Of a stretch of DNA of 64,000 nt, positions 42,870-52,028 are shown piece after piece. Each line of letters begins with the position of its first letter. Within the stretch, counting starts at the first letter, position 1. Source of the stretch: Shewanella benthica (lineage in GTDB: Bacteria > Pseudomonadota > Gammaproteobacteria > Enterobacterales > Shewanellaceae); NCBI GenBank assembly GCA_023284085.1, contig JAKVHY010000026.1, positions 1 through 64,000 on the forward strand, given 5' to 3'. Position numbers and translations under genes: made by a program. Below the pieces are notes generated by a model. That model was not told where the DNA came from and ran no database searches. It worked only from the letters and a program-made list of their open reading frames with translations.

Positions 42870-45050
42870 ATGAAGGGATTAACCCTCAAACCACTAGTAA
42901 CCGCTATGGCACTCACCTTTGCATTAGGTGCATGTAGCACATCAACGACTGGAAGCGGCGATACCAACCTGGCACCTAACGTTGTAGCGCAGCAGATAAT
43001 CGAAAACAATGCGGGTAACCCATTCTTTAAGCCATACGATACTTACCTTGGTATTCCTGATTTTGATAAGATCAAACCAGAGCACTACCTACCGGCATTC
43101 AAGGCAGGTATTGCTCAGCATCAAGCCGAAATGCAAGCCATCATAGATAACCCTGAAGCACCCAACTTCGCTAACACAATCGAAGCGATGGAATTTTCAG
43201 GTGAGCTAACCTCAAAAGTCGCCAGCGTGTTCTATAACCTAACGGGTGCCGACACTAACGATGCGCTGCAGACGATCTCAAAAGAGGTCTCGCCTATGCT
43301 TTCATCGGCCAGCGATGATGTATTGCTAAACGATAAATTGTTCCAAAAAGTAAAAGCGGTTTATGACTCACGTGATTCCCTGGGCCTGAATACCGCTCAG
43401 TCTAAGCTACTCGTTGACACTTATAAGTCTTTCACTCGTGGCGGCGCTAACCTAAACGACGCGGACAAGACCAAGCTTCGTGGTCTTAATGATCAGATTG
43501 GCAAACTCAGCTTGGAATTTGGTGACAACCTACTGGCCGAAACTAACGCATTTGAGCTCGTCATCGATAACAAGGCCAATCTTTCTGGTCTACCACAAGA
43601 TGTGATTAACACAGCAGCAGATACTGCAGCAAAGCGTGGCCACGAAGGTAAGTGGGTGTTCACCACTTCACGCCCCTCTATCACACCATTTTTGACCTAT
43701 GCAGACAGTCGTGAGCTACGCGAAAAGATCTACAACGGCTATATCATGCGCGGTAATAACGACAACGCTAATGATAACAAGCAGATCTTGGCTAAGATGG
43801 CTGCCCTACGTGCAGAACGTGCCCAGCTGATGGGTTACAAGACTCATGCGCATTTCGTACTGGAAGAACGCACCGCTAAGACACCTGAAAATGTCTATGA
43901 GTTACTCAACAAGGTTTGGCCTGCAGCCCTTGCCCAGGCAGAAGCTGAAGTTGATGTGATGCAAGAGCTTATCGACTCTGAAGGCGGCGATTTCAAACTC
44001 GCAGGTTGGGATTGGTGGTACTACTCAGACAAGATCCGTGTGGCTAAGTATAGCTTCAACGAGCAGCAGACTCGCCCCTACTTCTCACTGGAAAATACCC
44101 TCAAAGGTGTGTTTTATACGGCTAATCGTTTATTTGGCATCACAGTCAAGGAACGTACCGACCTACCTAAGTACAACGATGAAGTGCGTACCTGGGAAGT
44201 GTATGACAAAGACGGTTCCCTAATGGCCATCTTCATGGGTGACTACTATGTACGCGACAGCAAGCGTGGTGGTGCATGGATGAACTCTTATCGTCAGCAG
44301 TACAAGATGAATGGCGTCGACTCTAAGCCTATCATAGTCAATGTACTTAACTACCCTCGCCCTTCAGCAGGTGAGCCCTCACTACTGACGTTTGATGAAG
44401 CCAGCACCCTGTTCCATGAGTTTGGTCACGCCCTTCATGGCATGCTGTCAGATGTTCAGTATCGCTCTCAAGCAGGCACTTCAGTACCACGTGATTACGT
44501 CGAGTTCCCATCACAGGTGATGGAAAACTGGATGACTCAGCCCGAAGTCTTGGCTCAGTTCGCTAAGCACTACAAGACGGGTGAAGTGATCCCACAGGAG
44601 CTAGTGAAGAAAATACAAGCTGCGAGCAAGTTCAACCAAGGCTTTGCCACCGTTGAATATATGGCGGCCACTAAGCTAGATCTTGATTGGCACACAGTGA
44701 CCGACTTTACCCCGAAAGATGCGGCAAAATTTGAAGCTGAGTCACTCAACAAGATGGGTCTTATCAATGAGATCGCACCTAGATACCGCAGTACTTACTT
44801 CTCGCACATTTTCTCGGGTGGATATTCTGCAGGTTACTACAGCTACCTTTGGTCTGATATCTTAGGTGCCGATGCATTCGAAGCCTTCAAAGAAAACGGT
44901 ATCTTCGACCAAACAACAGCTGAAGCCTTCAGAAATAATATCTTGTCTCAGGGTGGCAGTGAAGATCCTATGCTACTTTACAAGCAGTTCCGTGGCAAAG
45001 AAGCGGGCATCGACCCACTACTTCGCAGCCGTGGTCTACTTGCAAAATAA
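42870..45050 (+). CDS. dcp: M3 family metallopeptidase, dipeptidyl carboxypeptidase (Dcp) type, lipoprotein
   Basis: 726 residues. The signal peptide ends in the lipobox LGAC (about 19-22), so the enzyme is probably anchored in the periplasm. The M3 catalytic domain (about 260-720) has the zinc motif HEFGH in 'LFHEFGHALHGMLSDVQYRSQAGTSVPRDYVEFPSQVMENWM', with the third ligand Glu in 'DYVEFPSQ'. 'GGYSAGYYSYLWSDILGADAFEAF' is the conserved C-terminal substrate loop. Dcp removes C-terminal dipeptides from oligopeptides; E. coli Dcp is cytoplasmic, so lipidation is a notable difference. A terminator follows. Confidence 0.94.
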   Translation: MKGLTLKPLVTAMALTFALGACSTSTTGSGDTNLAPNVVAQQIIENNAGNPFFKPYDTYLGIPDFDKIKPEHYLPAFKAGIAQHQAEMQAIIDNPEAPNFANTIEAMEFSGELTSKVASVFYNLTGADTNDALQTISKEVSPMLSSASDDVLLNDKLFQKVKAVYDSRDSLGLNTAQSKLLVDTYKSFTRGGANLNDADKTKLRGLNDQIGKLSLEFGDNLLAETNAFELVIDNKANLSGLPQDVINTAADTAAKRGHEGKWVFTTSRPSITPFLTYADSRELREKIYNGYIMRGNNDNANDNKQILAKMAALRAERAQLMGYKTHAHFVLEERTAKTPENVYELLNKVWPAALAQAEAEVDVMQELIDSEGGDFKLAGWDWWYYSDKIRVAKYSFNEQQTRPYFSLENTLKGVFYTANRLFGITVKERTDLPKYNDEVRTWEVYDKDGSLMAIFMGDYYVRDSKRGGAWMNSYRQQYKMNGVDSKPIIVNVLNYPRPSAGEPSLLTFDEASTLFHEFGHALHGMLSDVQYRSQAGTSVPRDYVEFPSQVMENWMTQPEVLAQFAKHYKTGEVIPQELVKKIQAASKFNQGFATVEYMAATKLDLDWHTVTDFTPKDAAKFEAESLNKMGLINEIAPRYRSTYFSHIFSGGYSAGYYSYLWSDILGADAFEAFKENGIFDQTTAEAFRNNILSQGGSEDPMLLYKQFRGKEAGIDPLLRSRGLLAK

Positions 45051-45097
45051 CACACGGTCACAAACATAAAGTTTGTCCAAGCTTAGATTAGAATAAT

Positions 45098-45122
45098 AAG
45101 AGCCCTTTTTAGGGCTCTTTTA
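45098..45122 (+). terminator. terminator of the M3 peptidase gene
   Basis: AAGAGCCC-TTTTTA-GGGCTCTTTT, 50 bp past the stop. Confidence 0.85.
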
Positions 45123-45409
45123 TTTTCAGGCTCCACACGCCAACATTTTAAACTCACAGGGAGCAAAGGCAACAACCTCGCTACACTCGCACAACATGCG
45201 TATCAGAACAGTGATACACCTCTGATTAAATTTAAACCAAACGATACCTAAGTCTCATATAAAGCGTTAAACCCCTACCCCACATCACATTAATGAAACT
45301 TTCTCGGCATATAATAACCTCACGCCCTCAGTGATATCACAAGAAATATCACGTTGGTTACATGAGACATGACCTAACAACAAGAGTCGTGCCTCGGGGT
45401 CTTAAATAA

Positions 45410-47488
45410 ATGAGAATGATGGATATGTTTAATAAAAAAGTTTTAGCTGTAGTTATCGCTTCAACACTTGGCCTTGTGGCTTGTGGATCTGATAATGATA
45501 ATGATAATGATGTTGCGGCCATTCAAGTGGATCTTCGTATTCTTGAAACCAGTGATCTTCATACCAACATCATGGATTATGATTATTACAAAACCAAGTA
45601 TGACCCAAGCATAGGCCTTGCACGAACGGCTAGCCTGATTAAACAGCGCGGTGCTGAAGTGAGTAACTTCGTATTAGTCGACAACGGTGACTTATTGCAA
45701 GGCAGCCCAATGGGCGACTACGTTGCCGATAACTTTAAACGCGACAACACCATAGGTGGCACTCACCCAGCATATAAAGCCATGAATACACTCGGCTACT
45801 CTGTGGGTAACTTAGGCAACCATGAATTTAACTATGGCCTGGATTTCTTAAGCGAAGCCATAGCGGGCGCAAACTTCCCTTACATCAATGCTAACGTCTT
45901 ATGTGAAGCCGATTGCTGGGAAGGCAAAGAAAAGGGTGATAACTTATTCACCCCTTACATCATCGAAGAAAAAACGGTCATCGATAGCAATGGCGATCAG
46001 CAAACGGTTAAAATTGGCTATATCGGCTTCGTGCCTCCTCAGATATTACTCTGGGATAAGCAGAACCTATCCGGCAAAGTTTCAGTTATGGGTATTATCG
46101 AAGCCGCTGAAAAATTCGTTCCACTAATGAAAGCAGAGGGCGCCGATGTTATCGTCGCTATTCCACACTCAGGCGTGGGCACACCTTCAAACCCTACCGA
46201 TGTCAACGACGAAAATGCCACTTACGCGCTATCTCTGGTAGAAGGTATCGATGTAATAACCTTTGGTCACAGCCACTCAGTATTTCCGTCGGCAACATTT
46301 GAAGGCCTGGAAAATGCCGATCTGGAGAAAGGGACCATCAATGGTGTGGCTGCCGTCATGCCTGGCCGTTGGGGTGATAACTTAGGTATTGTCGATCTAA
46401 AACTTGAGATGAAAGACGGGGCATGGGTTATTATCGACCGCACTGCAAAAGCCGCTCCTATCTATGACAAGAATGCTGATGAACCTGAATTAGTCAGTGC
46501 AGATATTGGTATTCGAGACGCCGTTGCAATCGAACACCAAGGTACACTTAACTATGTCAACCAGCCGATTGGTAAAGCGTCTGCCGACATGTACAGCTTC
46601 CTCACCTTAGTGCAAGATGATCCATCGGTGCAGATTGTCTCCGATGCCCAGATAGCCAAAGTAAAGGCTAACCTCACAGACGCGTTAAAAGATATTCCGG
46701 TGTTATCTGCCGCAGCACCTTTTAAAGCAGGTGGACGTCACAGCACTACCGCCGATGCAGACTCCTATGTGCAAGTTCCAGCTGGCGATTTGACCTACAA
46801 AAATGCAGCAGATCTTTATCTATATCCAAATACCATGGTTGTAGTAAAAGTCACTGGGGCAGAAGTTAAAGATTGGCTAGAGTGCAGTGCAAACCAATTT
46901 AACCAAATATCAGCGACCTCTACAGAGCCGCAGTATTTAATCAATTGGGACACACACAGAACCTACAACTTCGATGTCATCGATGGCGTCACCTACAAGA
47001 TTGATGTGACTCAACCGACTAAGTTTGATGGTGATTGTAAACTGCTTGATGCCGATGCCAACCGTATCGTCGGTCTAGCTTATACCGAGGACGGAATATC
47101 AATCACTGGCGATGAATTTGCTACCAAAGAGTTCATCATAGCGACAAACAACTACCGCGCATTCGGTGGTAAATTTGCGGGTACTGGTTCAGATTACGTC
47201 ATCATGGAGCTACCGGATAGTAACCGTGAAGCACTGGCTCAGTACATCACAGATGAAACTGCAGAACATGGTCAAGTCGATCCAACTGCAGACTACAACT
47301 GGGACTTCGTGACGATCAACACCAGCACTGAGTTGGATATTCGCTTCGAAACTCAGGACAGTGAGCTCGCTGACGAGTTTATTCTTGAGAATCAATTACG
47401 TCCGTTAACTAAACGTGCTGACTTAACTGATGAATTTGGTTTCGCCATCTACAATATAGACTTAACAACCGAAGCTACCGCTAAGTAA
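45410..47488 (+). CDS. cpdB: 2',3'-cyclic-nucleotide 2'-phosphodiesterase / 3'-nucleotidase-like lipoprotein (CpdB family)
   Basis: 692 residues. The signal peptide has the lipobox LVAC (about 22-25); translation could begin at Met6 (45425). A short Asp-Asn linker follows, encoded by a GATAAT repeat. The metallophosphatase domain has 'ILETSDLHTNIMDYDYY' (with the CpdB-type 'D-L-H-x-N'), 'LVDNGDLLQGSPMGDY', 'GNLGNHEFNYGLDFL', 'IPHSG' and 'TFGHSHSVFPS'. The C-terminal nucleotidase domain binds the base ('NTMVVVKVTGAEVKDWLE', 'NNYRAFGG'). It frees nucleosides from 2',3'-cyclic and 3'-nucleotides in RNA breakdown. A terminator follows. Confidence 0.93.
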   Translation: MRMMDMFNKKVLAVVIASTLGLVACGSDNDNDNDVAAIQVDLRILETSDLHTNIMDYDYYKTKYDPSIGLARTASLIKQRGAEVSNFVLVDNGDLLQGSPMGDYVADNFKRDNTIGGTHPAYKAMNTLGYSVGNLGNHEFNYGLDFLSEAIAGANFPYINANVLCEADCWEGKEKGDNLFTPYIIEEKTVIDSNGDQQTVKIGYIGFVPPQILLWDKQNLSGKVSVMGIIEAAEKFVPLMKAEGADVIVAIPHSGVGTPSNPTDVNDENATYALSLVEGIDVITFGHSHSVFPSATFEGLENADLEKGTINGVAAVMPGRWGDNLGIVDLKLEMKDGAWVIIDRTAKAAPIYDKNADEPELVSADIGIRDAVAIEHQGTLNYVNQPIGKASADMYSFLTLVQDDPSVQIVSDAQIAKVKANLTDALKDIPVLSAAAPFKAGGRHSTTADADSYVQVPAGDLTYKNAADLYLYPNTMVVVKVTGAEVKDWLECSANQFNQISATSTEPQYLINWDTHRTYNFDVIDGVTYKIDVTQPTKFDGDCKLLDADANRIVGLAYTEDGISITGDEFATKEFIIATNNYRAFGGKFAGTGSDYVIMELPDSNREALAQYITDETAEHGQVDPTADYNWDFVTINTSTELDIRFETQDSELADEFILENQLRPLTKRADLTDEFGFAIYNIDLTTEATAK

Positions 47489-47513
47489 AACTTAAGCTGT
47501 GCTTTATTAAATC

Positions 47514-47537
47514 AAAGGCTCCCAAGGGAGCCTTTTC
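47514..47537 (+). terminator. terminator of the cpdB-like gene
   Basis: AAAGGCTCCC-AA-GGGAGCCTTTT, 26 bp past the stop and 29 bp from the end of the convergent gene. Confidence 0.85.
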
Positions 47538-47565
47538 AATTTCACATTAAAAAACTATAGTTTTA

Positions 47566-48414
47566 TCAGTTTACTATTTCATTCCTCCGCCAGATTTCAG
47601 TGATCTTAGGGTCCAGGTAATTGGTGCACAATTTAGGCATCACCAAGAATAAGACCAATAAGCTGACAATATAACGAATAACGATAATATCGATAACCAT
47701 TGCTAATGAGGCAAGGCCAATAAACACGGCAAGAAAGGGAAATGCTGCTTTGAATCTGGTCCGTTCATTCCTATGATATTCCAACTCTTCAGGCAATAAG
47801 AGTTGCACCAACTCCAACGCATGAGCTTTAACCGTCTGGTTAATGAAAACTACCCTATGTCGCTTACCTTTGTGCTTTACATAGAAAATATCAGAATTAT
47901 GATCGCTCACCAGCTCAGAGATCTCATCGAAAGGAATTCGCCGCACTTTTCGGGGATCGGCTAACGCAATGAGCTCATCAACTGAGGTACCATGTTGATA
48001 TTTGATTTGTAACCGTTTAGCCATCCTACGTTCAAACTCGAAAAAAACCAGCTCGTCGGCTTGTATTAGCACTAAGTATTTATCATCGATATCTAGCCAA
48101 GAGTTTTGCGTGTAAAACCCCTCGGGAAGACTCCCTTGTGAGACCCTTACACTCAAATGCTTGAGTGAAATATAGGCCGTAACACTCACAAACACGCTGA
48201 ATAACACGGCATTAAAGAAATGTTCTACCACCCCTTCAGCAGCCAAATGAGTATCTACAAATACGGCTTGATCTAACTGTTGCCACAAATAGGAGTCAGG
48301 ATCAAAGTATTCGACAATCAGTAGCGACCAAAAAGTAGTGAAAATGAAAATCGCGAAGGTGAGAGCCCAAATAACATGCTGGCTTTTCTGGCTTAGAGAA
48401 CGATATTTAATCAT
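47566..48414 (-). CDS. membrane protein with internal soluble domain, function unknown
   Basis: 282 residues. Two N-terminal helices (about 15-35 and 62-82) are followed by a cytoplasmic, PH-like beta-rich stretch (about 98-200; 'SWLDIDDKYLVLIQADELVFFEFERRMAKRLQIKYQHG', 'VRRIPFDEISELVSDHNSDIFYVKHKGKRHRVVFIN'). Two closely spaced C-terminal helices (about 223-262) complete it. The middle resembles the PH-domain proteins of bacterial membranes (YcxB/YdbT-like), but I do not claim that family. No partner gene is nearby. It is a single gene. Confidence 0.7.
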   Translation of the reverse strand: MIKYRSLSQKSQHVIWALTFAIFIFTTFWSLLIVEYFDPDSYLWQQLDQAVFVDTHLAAEGVVEHFFNAVLFSVFVSVTAYISLKHLSVRVSQGSLPEGFYTQNSWLDIDDKYLVLIQADELVFFEFERRMAKRLQIKYQHGTSVDELIALADPRKVRRIPFDEISELVSDHNSDIFYVKHKGKRHRVVFINQTVKAHALELVQLLLPEELEYHRNERTRFKAAFPFLAVFIGLASLAMVIDIIVIRYIVSLLVLFLVMPKLCTNYLDPKITEIWRRNEIVN

Positions 48415-48690
48415 GTTACTTCCCTGTATATTACGACATAAACTTTACCGAATTACATTCACCAATTTATCCGATGTAACACGGTAAACTTATAACTTCT
48501 GCCCGCTCCCTTCCTGGAACGAAAACTCTCACTACATAATTTATCTATCACTAAGAATATAGCAGAAAAAACACGTTTAGCGCCGTAAATTGACACTTTT
48601 CACTCATTCATACTAATGAATATGGCACGTAAACTATTTTATCTTTTGCCTCTTTGGGCAATAAGCTCATCTCTATCAAACTCTGTCATA

Positions 48691-48792
48691 TCACTTACGA
48701 TTAGGTTCGAAACCATCATATCTGAGTAGCTTGGCATCTAACTCTTCCCAGCTCGCTTTCGATGACACAAAGTTATGCTTAAAGTTAATCAA
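48691..48792 (-). pseudogene. short protein-like fragment
   Basis: A frame that can start at TTG 48792 encodes 'INFKHNFVSSKASWEEL' followed by 'DAKLLRYDGFEPNRK' and a stop. Three bases later ATG opens 'MTEFDRDELIAQRGKR'. The text is strongly protein-like and lies in a 390-bp gap otherwise without genes, so it may be a remnant of a lost gene or a very small real one. No family is recognised. The rest of the gap, 48415-48690, shows nothing I can support. Confidence 0.25.
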
Positions 48793-48804
48793 TGATTATT
48801 AATG

Positions 48805-49722
48805 TCAGTCCAGATATAGCTCACCTTTACTCACCAGCACACTGTTACCGCCAATCCAGGTATCGATAACTTGCCCTGCCTTTTTAAGCGCTCTAGCCTT
48901 AAGCACGCTAGGACGGCCCATCTCGACGCCTTGGGCTATGGTCCAACACAGCATCCCCTCTTGCAAACTTGAATAATGCGCTAGCAGTCCAGCTAATGCA
49001 CAATTTGCACTGCCAGTAGCCGGATCTTCCGGTACACCATCGAATGGGGCAAACATACGAGCTTGAATATCAAACTGCGGCTCTGCTTTTGACGCTTCAT
49101 CTCGTTTTACATAGAGATGAATATCCGGGGTTACGCCTATGGCTCGTATCTTCTCGAACGCGTCCAACTTAGCTCTCGCACTTGCTAATGCATCTAAACT
49201 CATAAGCTCAACAATGAGGAATGGCAACCCCACCGAAGCCACAATAGGTTGATGAGTGCTAAGCTGGATATCATCAAGGTTGAGCGACAGAGCCTCGGCA
49301 ACCAGAGACGCATCGATACTTTGCCCCAAGGAGACAACCTCTGGTGCTTTGAGTTCACAGAAAATAGCGCCATCGGCTTGCGGTGCTATGGAGATGGGCA
49401 CCAGCCCAGCCTTCTCCTCGAAGATAATTGTTTGCAGCTCTTGCCTATCGAGCAACCCCGTCTTAGCCAATAAAAATGCGGTGCCCACATTGGGATGTCC
49501 AGCAAAGGGCACCTCGGTAGACGGGGTGAAAATTCGTACCTTTCTCGTGTTACCTCGCTCAGCTGGAAACACGAATGTGCTCTCAGGAAAGTTAAACTCA
49601 CGAGCGATCTGTTGCATCTGTTCAGAGGTTAATCCTTGCGCATCCGGCAATACGGCTAATTGGTTGCCACCAAAACGTTTATCGGTAAAGACATCACAAA
49701 TATAATAGGGGTAAGACTTCAT
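48805..49722 (-). CDS. PhzF family isomerase/epimerase
   Basis: 305 residues from ATG 49722, where AAGGAAAAG lies about 7 bases upstream; the frame is open another 36 bases. It has the two-lobed diaminopimelate-epimerase-like fold of PhzF: 'YYICDVFTDKRFGGNQLAVLPDAQGL', the catalytic Glu in 'FNFPESTFVFP', 'VPFAGHPNVGTAFLL' and the mirrored 'PEDPATGSANCALAGLL'. PhzF enzymes isomerise small metabolites such as trans-2,3-dihydro-3-hydroxyanthranilate, but most bacterial homologues are uncharacterised and there are no phenazine genes here. It is the last of four same-strand genes. Confidence 0.92.
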   Translation of the reverse strand: MKSYPYYICDVFTDKRFGGNQLAVLPDAQGLTSEQMQQIAREFNFPESTFVFPAERGNTRKVRIFTPSTEVPFAGHPNVGTAFLLAKTGLLDRQELQTIIFEEKAGLVPISIAPQADGAIFCELKAPEVVSLGQSIDASLVAEALSLNLDDIQLSTHQPIVASVGLPFLIVELMSLDALASARAKLDAFEKIRAIGVTPDIHLYVKRDEASKAEPQFDIQARMFAPFDGVPEDPATGSANCALAGLLAHYSSLQEGMLCWTIAQGVEMGRPSVLKARALKKAGQVIDTWIGGNSVLVSKGELYLD

Positions 49723-49801
49723 CGAACACTTTTCCTTGGTTATTCTTTGACTTAACAAAGGCTAACAATAAGCCGCCATGACTCTTCTCGTTATTTAGAA
49801 C

Positions 49802-50164
49802 TCACGAGATCTCACGCTTGCTGATAGAACGTCGATTACTATAGGCATGCCTTGGAATATCTCTCACCTCGGTAGAGATCATCTCGACATTAGGTAGCAA
49901 ATCGCAAACCGCCTTAGTGACAAGATCGGCGAGTTGCTTCTTCTGCATTTCGCTTCGACCACTTAACAGATGCACTAAGGTATGCACATAGGGAGCTTTG
50001 ATACCGCCAACCACATAATGTTCAGACAAGACGAGTCTGGCTTTTACATCACCAATATCAAACAGATTTGATGACTCAGCGGCGTCATGGACGGCCAATA
50101 CTAGCAGGTCAAAATCTACTAGGGATGTAAACTCAGCAGGGCACTCAATCACGCAATGAGGCAC
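49802..50164 (-). CDS. 5-carboxymethyl-2-hydroxymuconate delta-isomerase family protein
   Basis: 120 residues from a GTG start at 50164. An ATG-only frame would add 14 residues, but AAGGAG lies 7 bases before this GTG, and it places Pro directly after the initiator Met. In this tautomerase family Pro1, freed by Met removal, is the catalytic base, so the choice is mechanistically required. The sequence 'PHCVIECPAEFTSLVDFDLLVLAVHDAAESSNLF', 'DVKARLVLSEHYVVGG' and 'STEVRDIPRHAYSNRRSI' matches the HpaF/CHMI pattern. The other homoprotocatechuate genes are absent, so the substrate may differ. Confidence 0.88.
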   Translation of the reverse strand: MPHCVIECPAEFTSLVDFDLLVLAVHDAAESSNLFDIGDVKARLVLSEHYVVGGIKAPYVHTLVHLLSGRSEMQKKQLADLVTKAVCDLLPNVEMISTEVRDIPRHAYSNRRSISKREIS

Positions 50165-50229
50165 ACTATTCTCCTTAAATTTATAGCATTCTATAGGCAT
50201 AAGCATGCTTGCTTGAGCCTCTCATTACT

Positions 50230-50700
50230 TTATGTAAGCACTATCTCAGTGATCACTTCAGTCTTAACCGAGTTAGCAATAAAACACTGCTCATGGGATT
50301 GATGGTGCATCTTCTCTAGCTGTTCCAGACTAGGCAGTTTATCCCCTGAAAATTGCACTTTCGGCCTGAGGATAACCTGAGTCATTGCCATTTTACCCTC
50401 GTCATTCTTGCTCATCACACCAAGGGCATTGTCGGTGTAGTTATCGATGACAAACTTGCGCTTGGCGGCGATGGCAAGAAAGAACAACATATGGCAACTG
50501 GACAGTGATGCCACAAAGGCTTCTTCAGGGTCAACATTAGTTTCAACAGAGAAAGGCAGAGGCACAATATGAACAGAAGATGAGGCTGGCACTATTACCC
50601 CGCCCTCGAACTGCCACTCATGCCCTCGGCTATATTGGTTATCGACAAAATTTTCAGACTCTTGTCTGATCCAGGTGACTCTTGCAAAATATTCAGACAT
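50230..50700 (-). CDS. OsmC family peroxiredoxin-like protein
   Basis: 156 residues with the OsmC fold. The two redox Cys are in 'EAFVASLSSCHMLFFLAIAAKR' and 'HEQCFIANSVKTEVITEIVL', spaced as in OsmC/Ohr proteins. 'VETNVDPEEAF' is the helix start typical of the OsmC/YhfA side of the family, not Ohr. It likely reduces organic hydroperoxides or related thiol-reactive compounds in the cytoplasm. It lies between the CHMI and GNAT genes on the same strand, gaps 65 and 12 bp. Confidence 0.9.
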   Translation of the reverse strand: MSEYFARVTWIRQESENFVDNQYSRGHEWQFEGGVIVPASSSVHIVPLPFSVETNVDPEEAFVASLSSCHMLFFLAIAAKRKFVIDNYTDNALGVMSKNDEGKMAMTQVILRPKVQFSGDKLPSLEQLEKMHHQSHEQCFIANSVKTEVITEIVLT

Positions 50701-50712
50701 AGCTGTTCCTTT

Positions 50713-51237
50713 TTATTTAACCAGATAGAGACAATTATCCAGCCCTATAGGCTGTGGATATTGAGTTTCTACGAAGCCAAGACTCAGATAAAGGTGTAGA
50801 GCGGGTAAGTTATGGCTGAGGACAAACAAGGATAGATTGCCGGGCATAGCTTCTATCCCTAAGCGCTGACAAGCTAACTCACTCAAGAGCGATATCAAGA
50901 TATGGCTTATTTTTTTATTTTCAAACCTTCCCGACAAGCATCTCTTACCGCGAAAAGCAGGTGCTATGACCAGACGGCCCAGATGACACTTATCATTGCG
51001 GCGGTAACACTGACCAAACCCGGCTAGCTGACCTTCATTCGTTATTAGAGAATATGAGATTAAATCATCTAAATTAAGATCTTCGATAAAGCTTGCATCA
51101 GTGAAAGGGTATCTAAAACCGGGGCCCGCCCAATTTTTAAGTGCAGCCTCATCGGTAAACCAGGTCATCATCTGTTGTACTTGATATCTGTCGACATTTA
51201 ACAGCTTCATATTAATTCTTCTAACCCTTTTGCTCAT
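50713..51237 (-). CDS. GNAT family N-acetyltransferase
   Basis: 174 residues; the natural start may be Met11 ('MKLLNVDRYQVQQMMTWF', 51207). GNAT features are the acetyl-CoA loop 'LGRLVIAPAFRGKRCLSGRF' and the C-terminal 'LFVLSHNLPALHLYLSLGFVETQYP'. The substrate is unknown. It is the first gene of a four-gene run with osmC (12-bp gap), the CHMI gene and phzF, although the gaps further downstream (65 and 79 bp) leave room for separate promoters. Confidence 0.85.
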   Translation of the reverse strand: MSKRVRRINMKLLNVDRYQVQQMMTWFTDEAALKNWAGPGFRYPFTDASFIEDLNLDDLISYSLITNEGQLAGFGQCYRRNDKCHLGRLVIAPAFRGKRCLSGRFENKKISHILISLLSELACQRLGIEAMPGNLSLFVLSHNLPALHLYLSLGFVETQYPQPIGLDNCLYLVK

Positions 51238-51404
51238 ATAAATGTAAATGCATAATGGCGAAACGAGTGTACAAAACGCTATCTGAAAACACCTTTACAA
51301 GGTACAGTATTCATCAAAGGTAAAGTAAGATATTTATCTGTTTATATTCCATTTAATTCAAATTAGTTGTAACTAGATAATCTAACCCATTAAGGTTTAT
51401 ATTT

Positions 51405-52028
51405 ATGTCTTTAGTGCCCTTCTCTCAAGCATGCGAAAATAACAAGGCCCCGATACTCGAGGCTATTAGCCAGGCCTTTTCATCATCGAACCTGGTATTA
51501 GAAATAGGCACAGGAACGGGACAACATGCTGTGCATTTCGCTCAAGCTTTGCCCCATCTGACTTGGCAAACCAGCGATCAGGCTTGTTATATCGATGGCA
51601 TTAACGCACAACTAAACCAGGCACGCTCACAAGGCGATAGAGGTACTGATAATTTAAGCCCCCCTTTGATACTGGACGTGACTCAGCCCTGGCCGCTTTC
51701 GAGTCATCAAGCAGGAATTGATGGTATTTTTACCGCTAACACCTTGCATATCATGGCAAAAGAGATGGTCGAAGCCTTCTTTATTGGCGTAGGTAAACAT
51801 CTGCGTACCCAAGGTAACCTGTGTATTTATGGCCCCTTCAATTACGCCGGTAACTACACCAGTGAGAGTAATGCTAGATTCGATATCTGGTTAGCGCAGC
51901 AGGATCCGAGAAGCGCCATACGAGACATTGAATGGATAGTTCAGCTTGCAGAAACTCAAGGACTTAGATTAGTAGGTGACCATTCCATGCCGGCCAATAA
52001 CCGTTTACTGCATTTTGTGAAATCATAA
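51405..52028 (+). CDS. DUF938 SAM-dependent methyltransferase-like protein
   Basis: 207 residues. A Rossmann methyltransferase core has motif I 'NLVLEIGTGTGQHAVHFAQALPHLTWQTSD' (about 28-57) and 'IDGIFTANTLHIMAKEMVEAFFIGVGKHLRTQGNLCIYGPFNYAGNYTSESNARFDIWLAQQDPRSAIRDIEWI', the DUF938 hallmark. The substrate is unknown. It is a single gene, divergent from the GNAT gene across 167 bp. Confidence 0.9.
   Translation: MSLVPFSQACENNKAPILEAISQAFSSSNLVLEIGTGTGQHAVHFAQALPHLTWQTSDQACYIDGINAQLNQARSQGDRGTDNLSPPLILDVTQPWPLSSHQAGIDGIFTANTLHIMAKEMVEAFFIGVGKHLRTQGNLCIYGPFNYAGNYTSESNARFDIWLAQQDPRSAIRDIEWIVQLAETQGLRLVGDHSMPANNRLLHFVKS

Noticed and set aside
45488..45513. Fur-box-like GATAATGATAATGATAAT
   Set aside because: It is inside the cpdB-like coding sequence and encodes the Asp-Asn linker after the lipobox; the match is due to codon repetition.
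49256..49705. 149-codon plus-strand frame opposite phzF
   Set aside because: Low-complexity Cys/Ser-rich shadow of a clear PhzF gene on the other strand.
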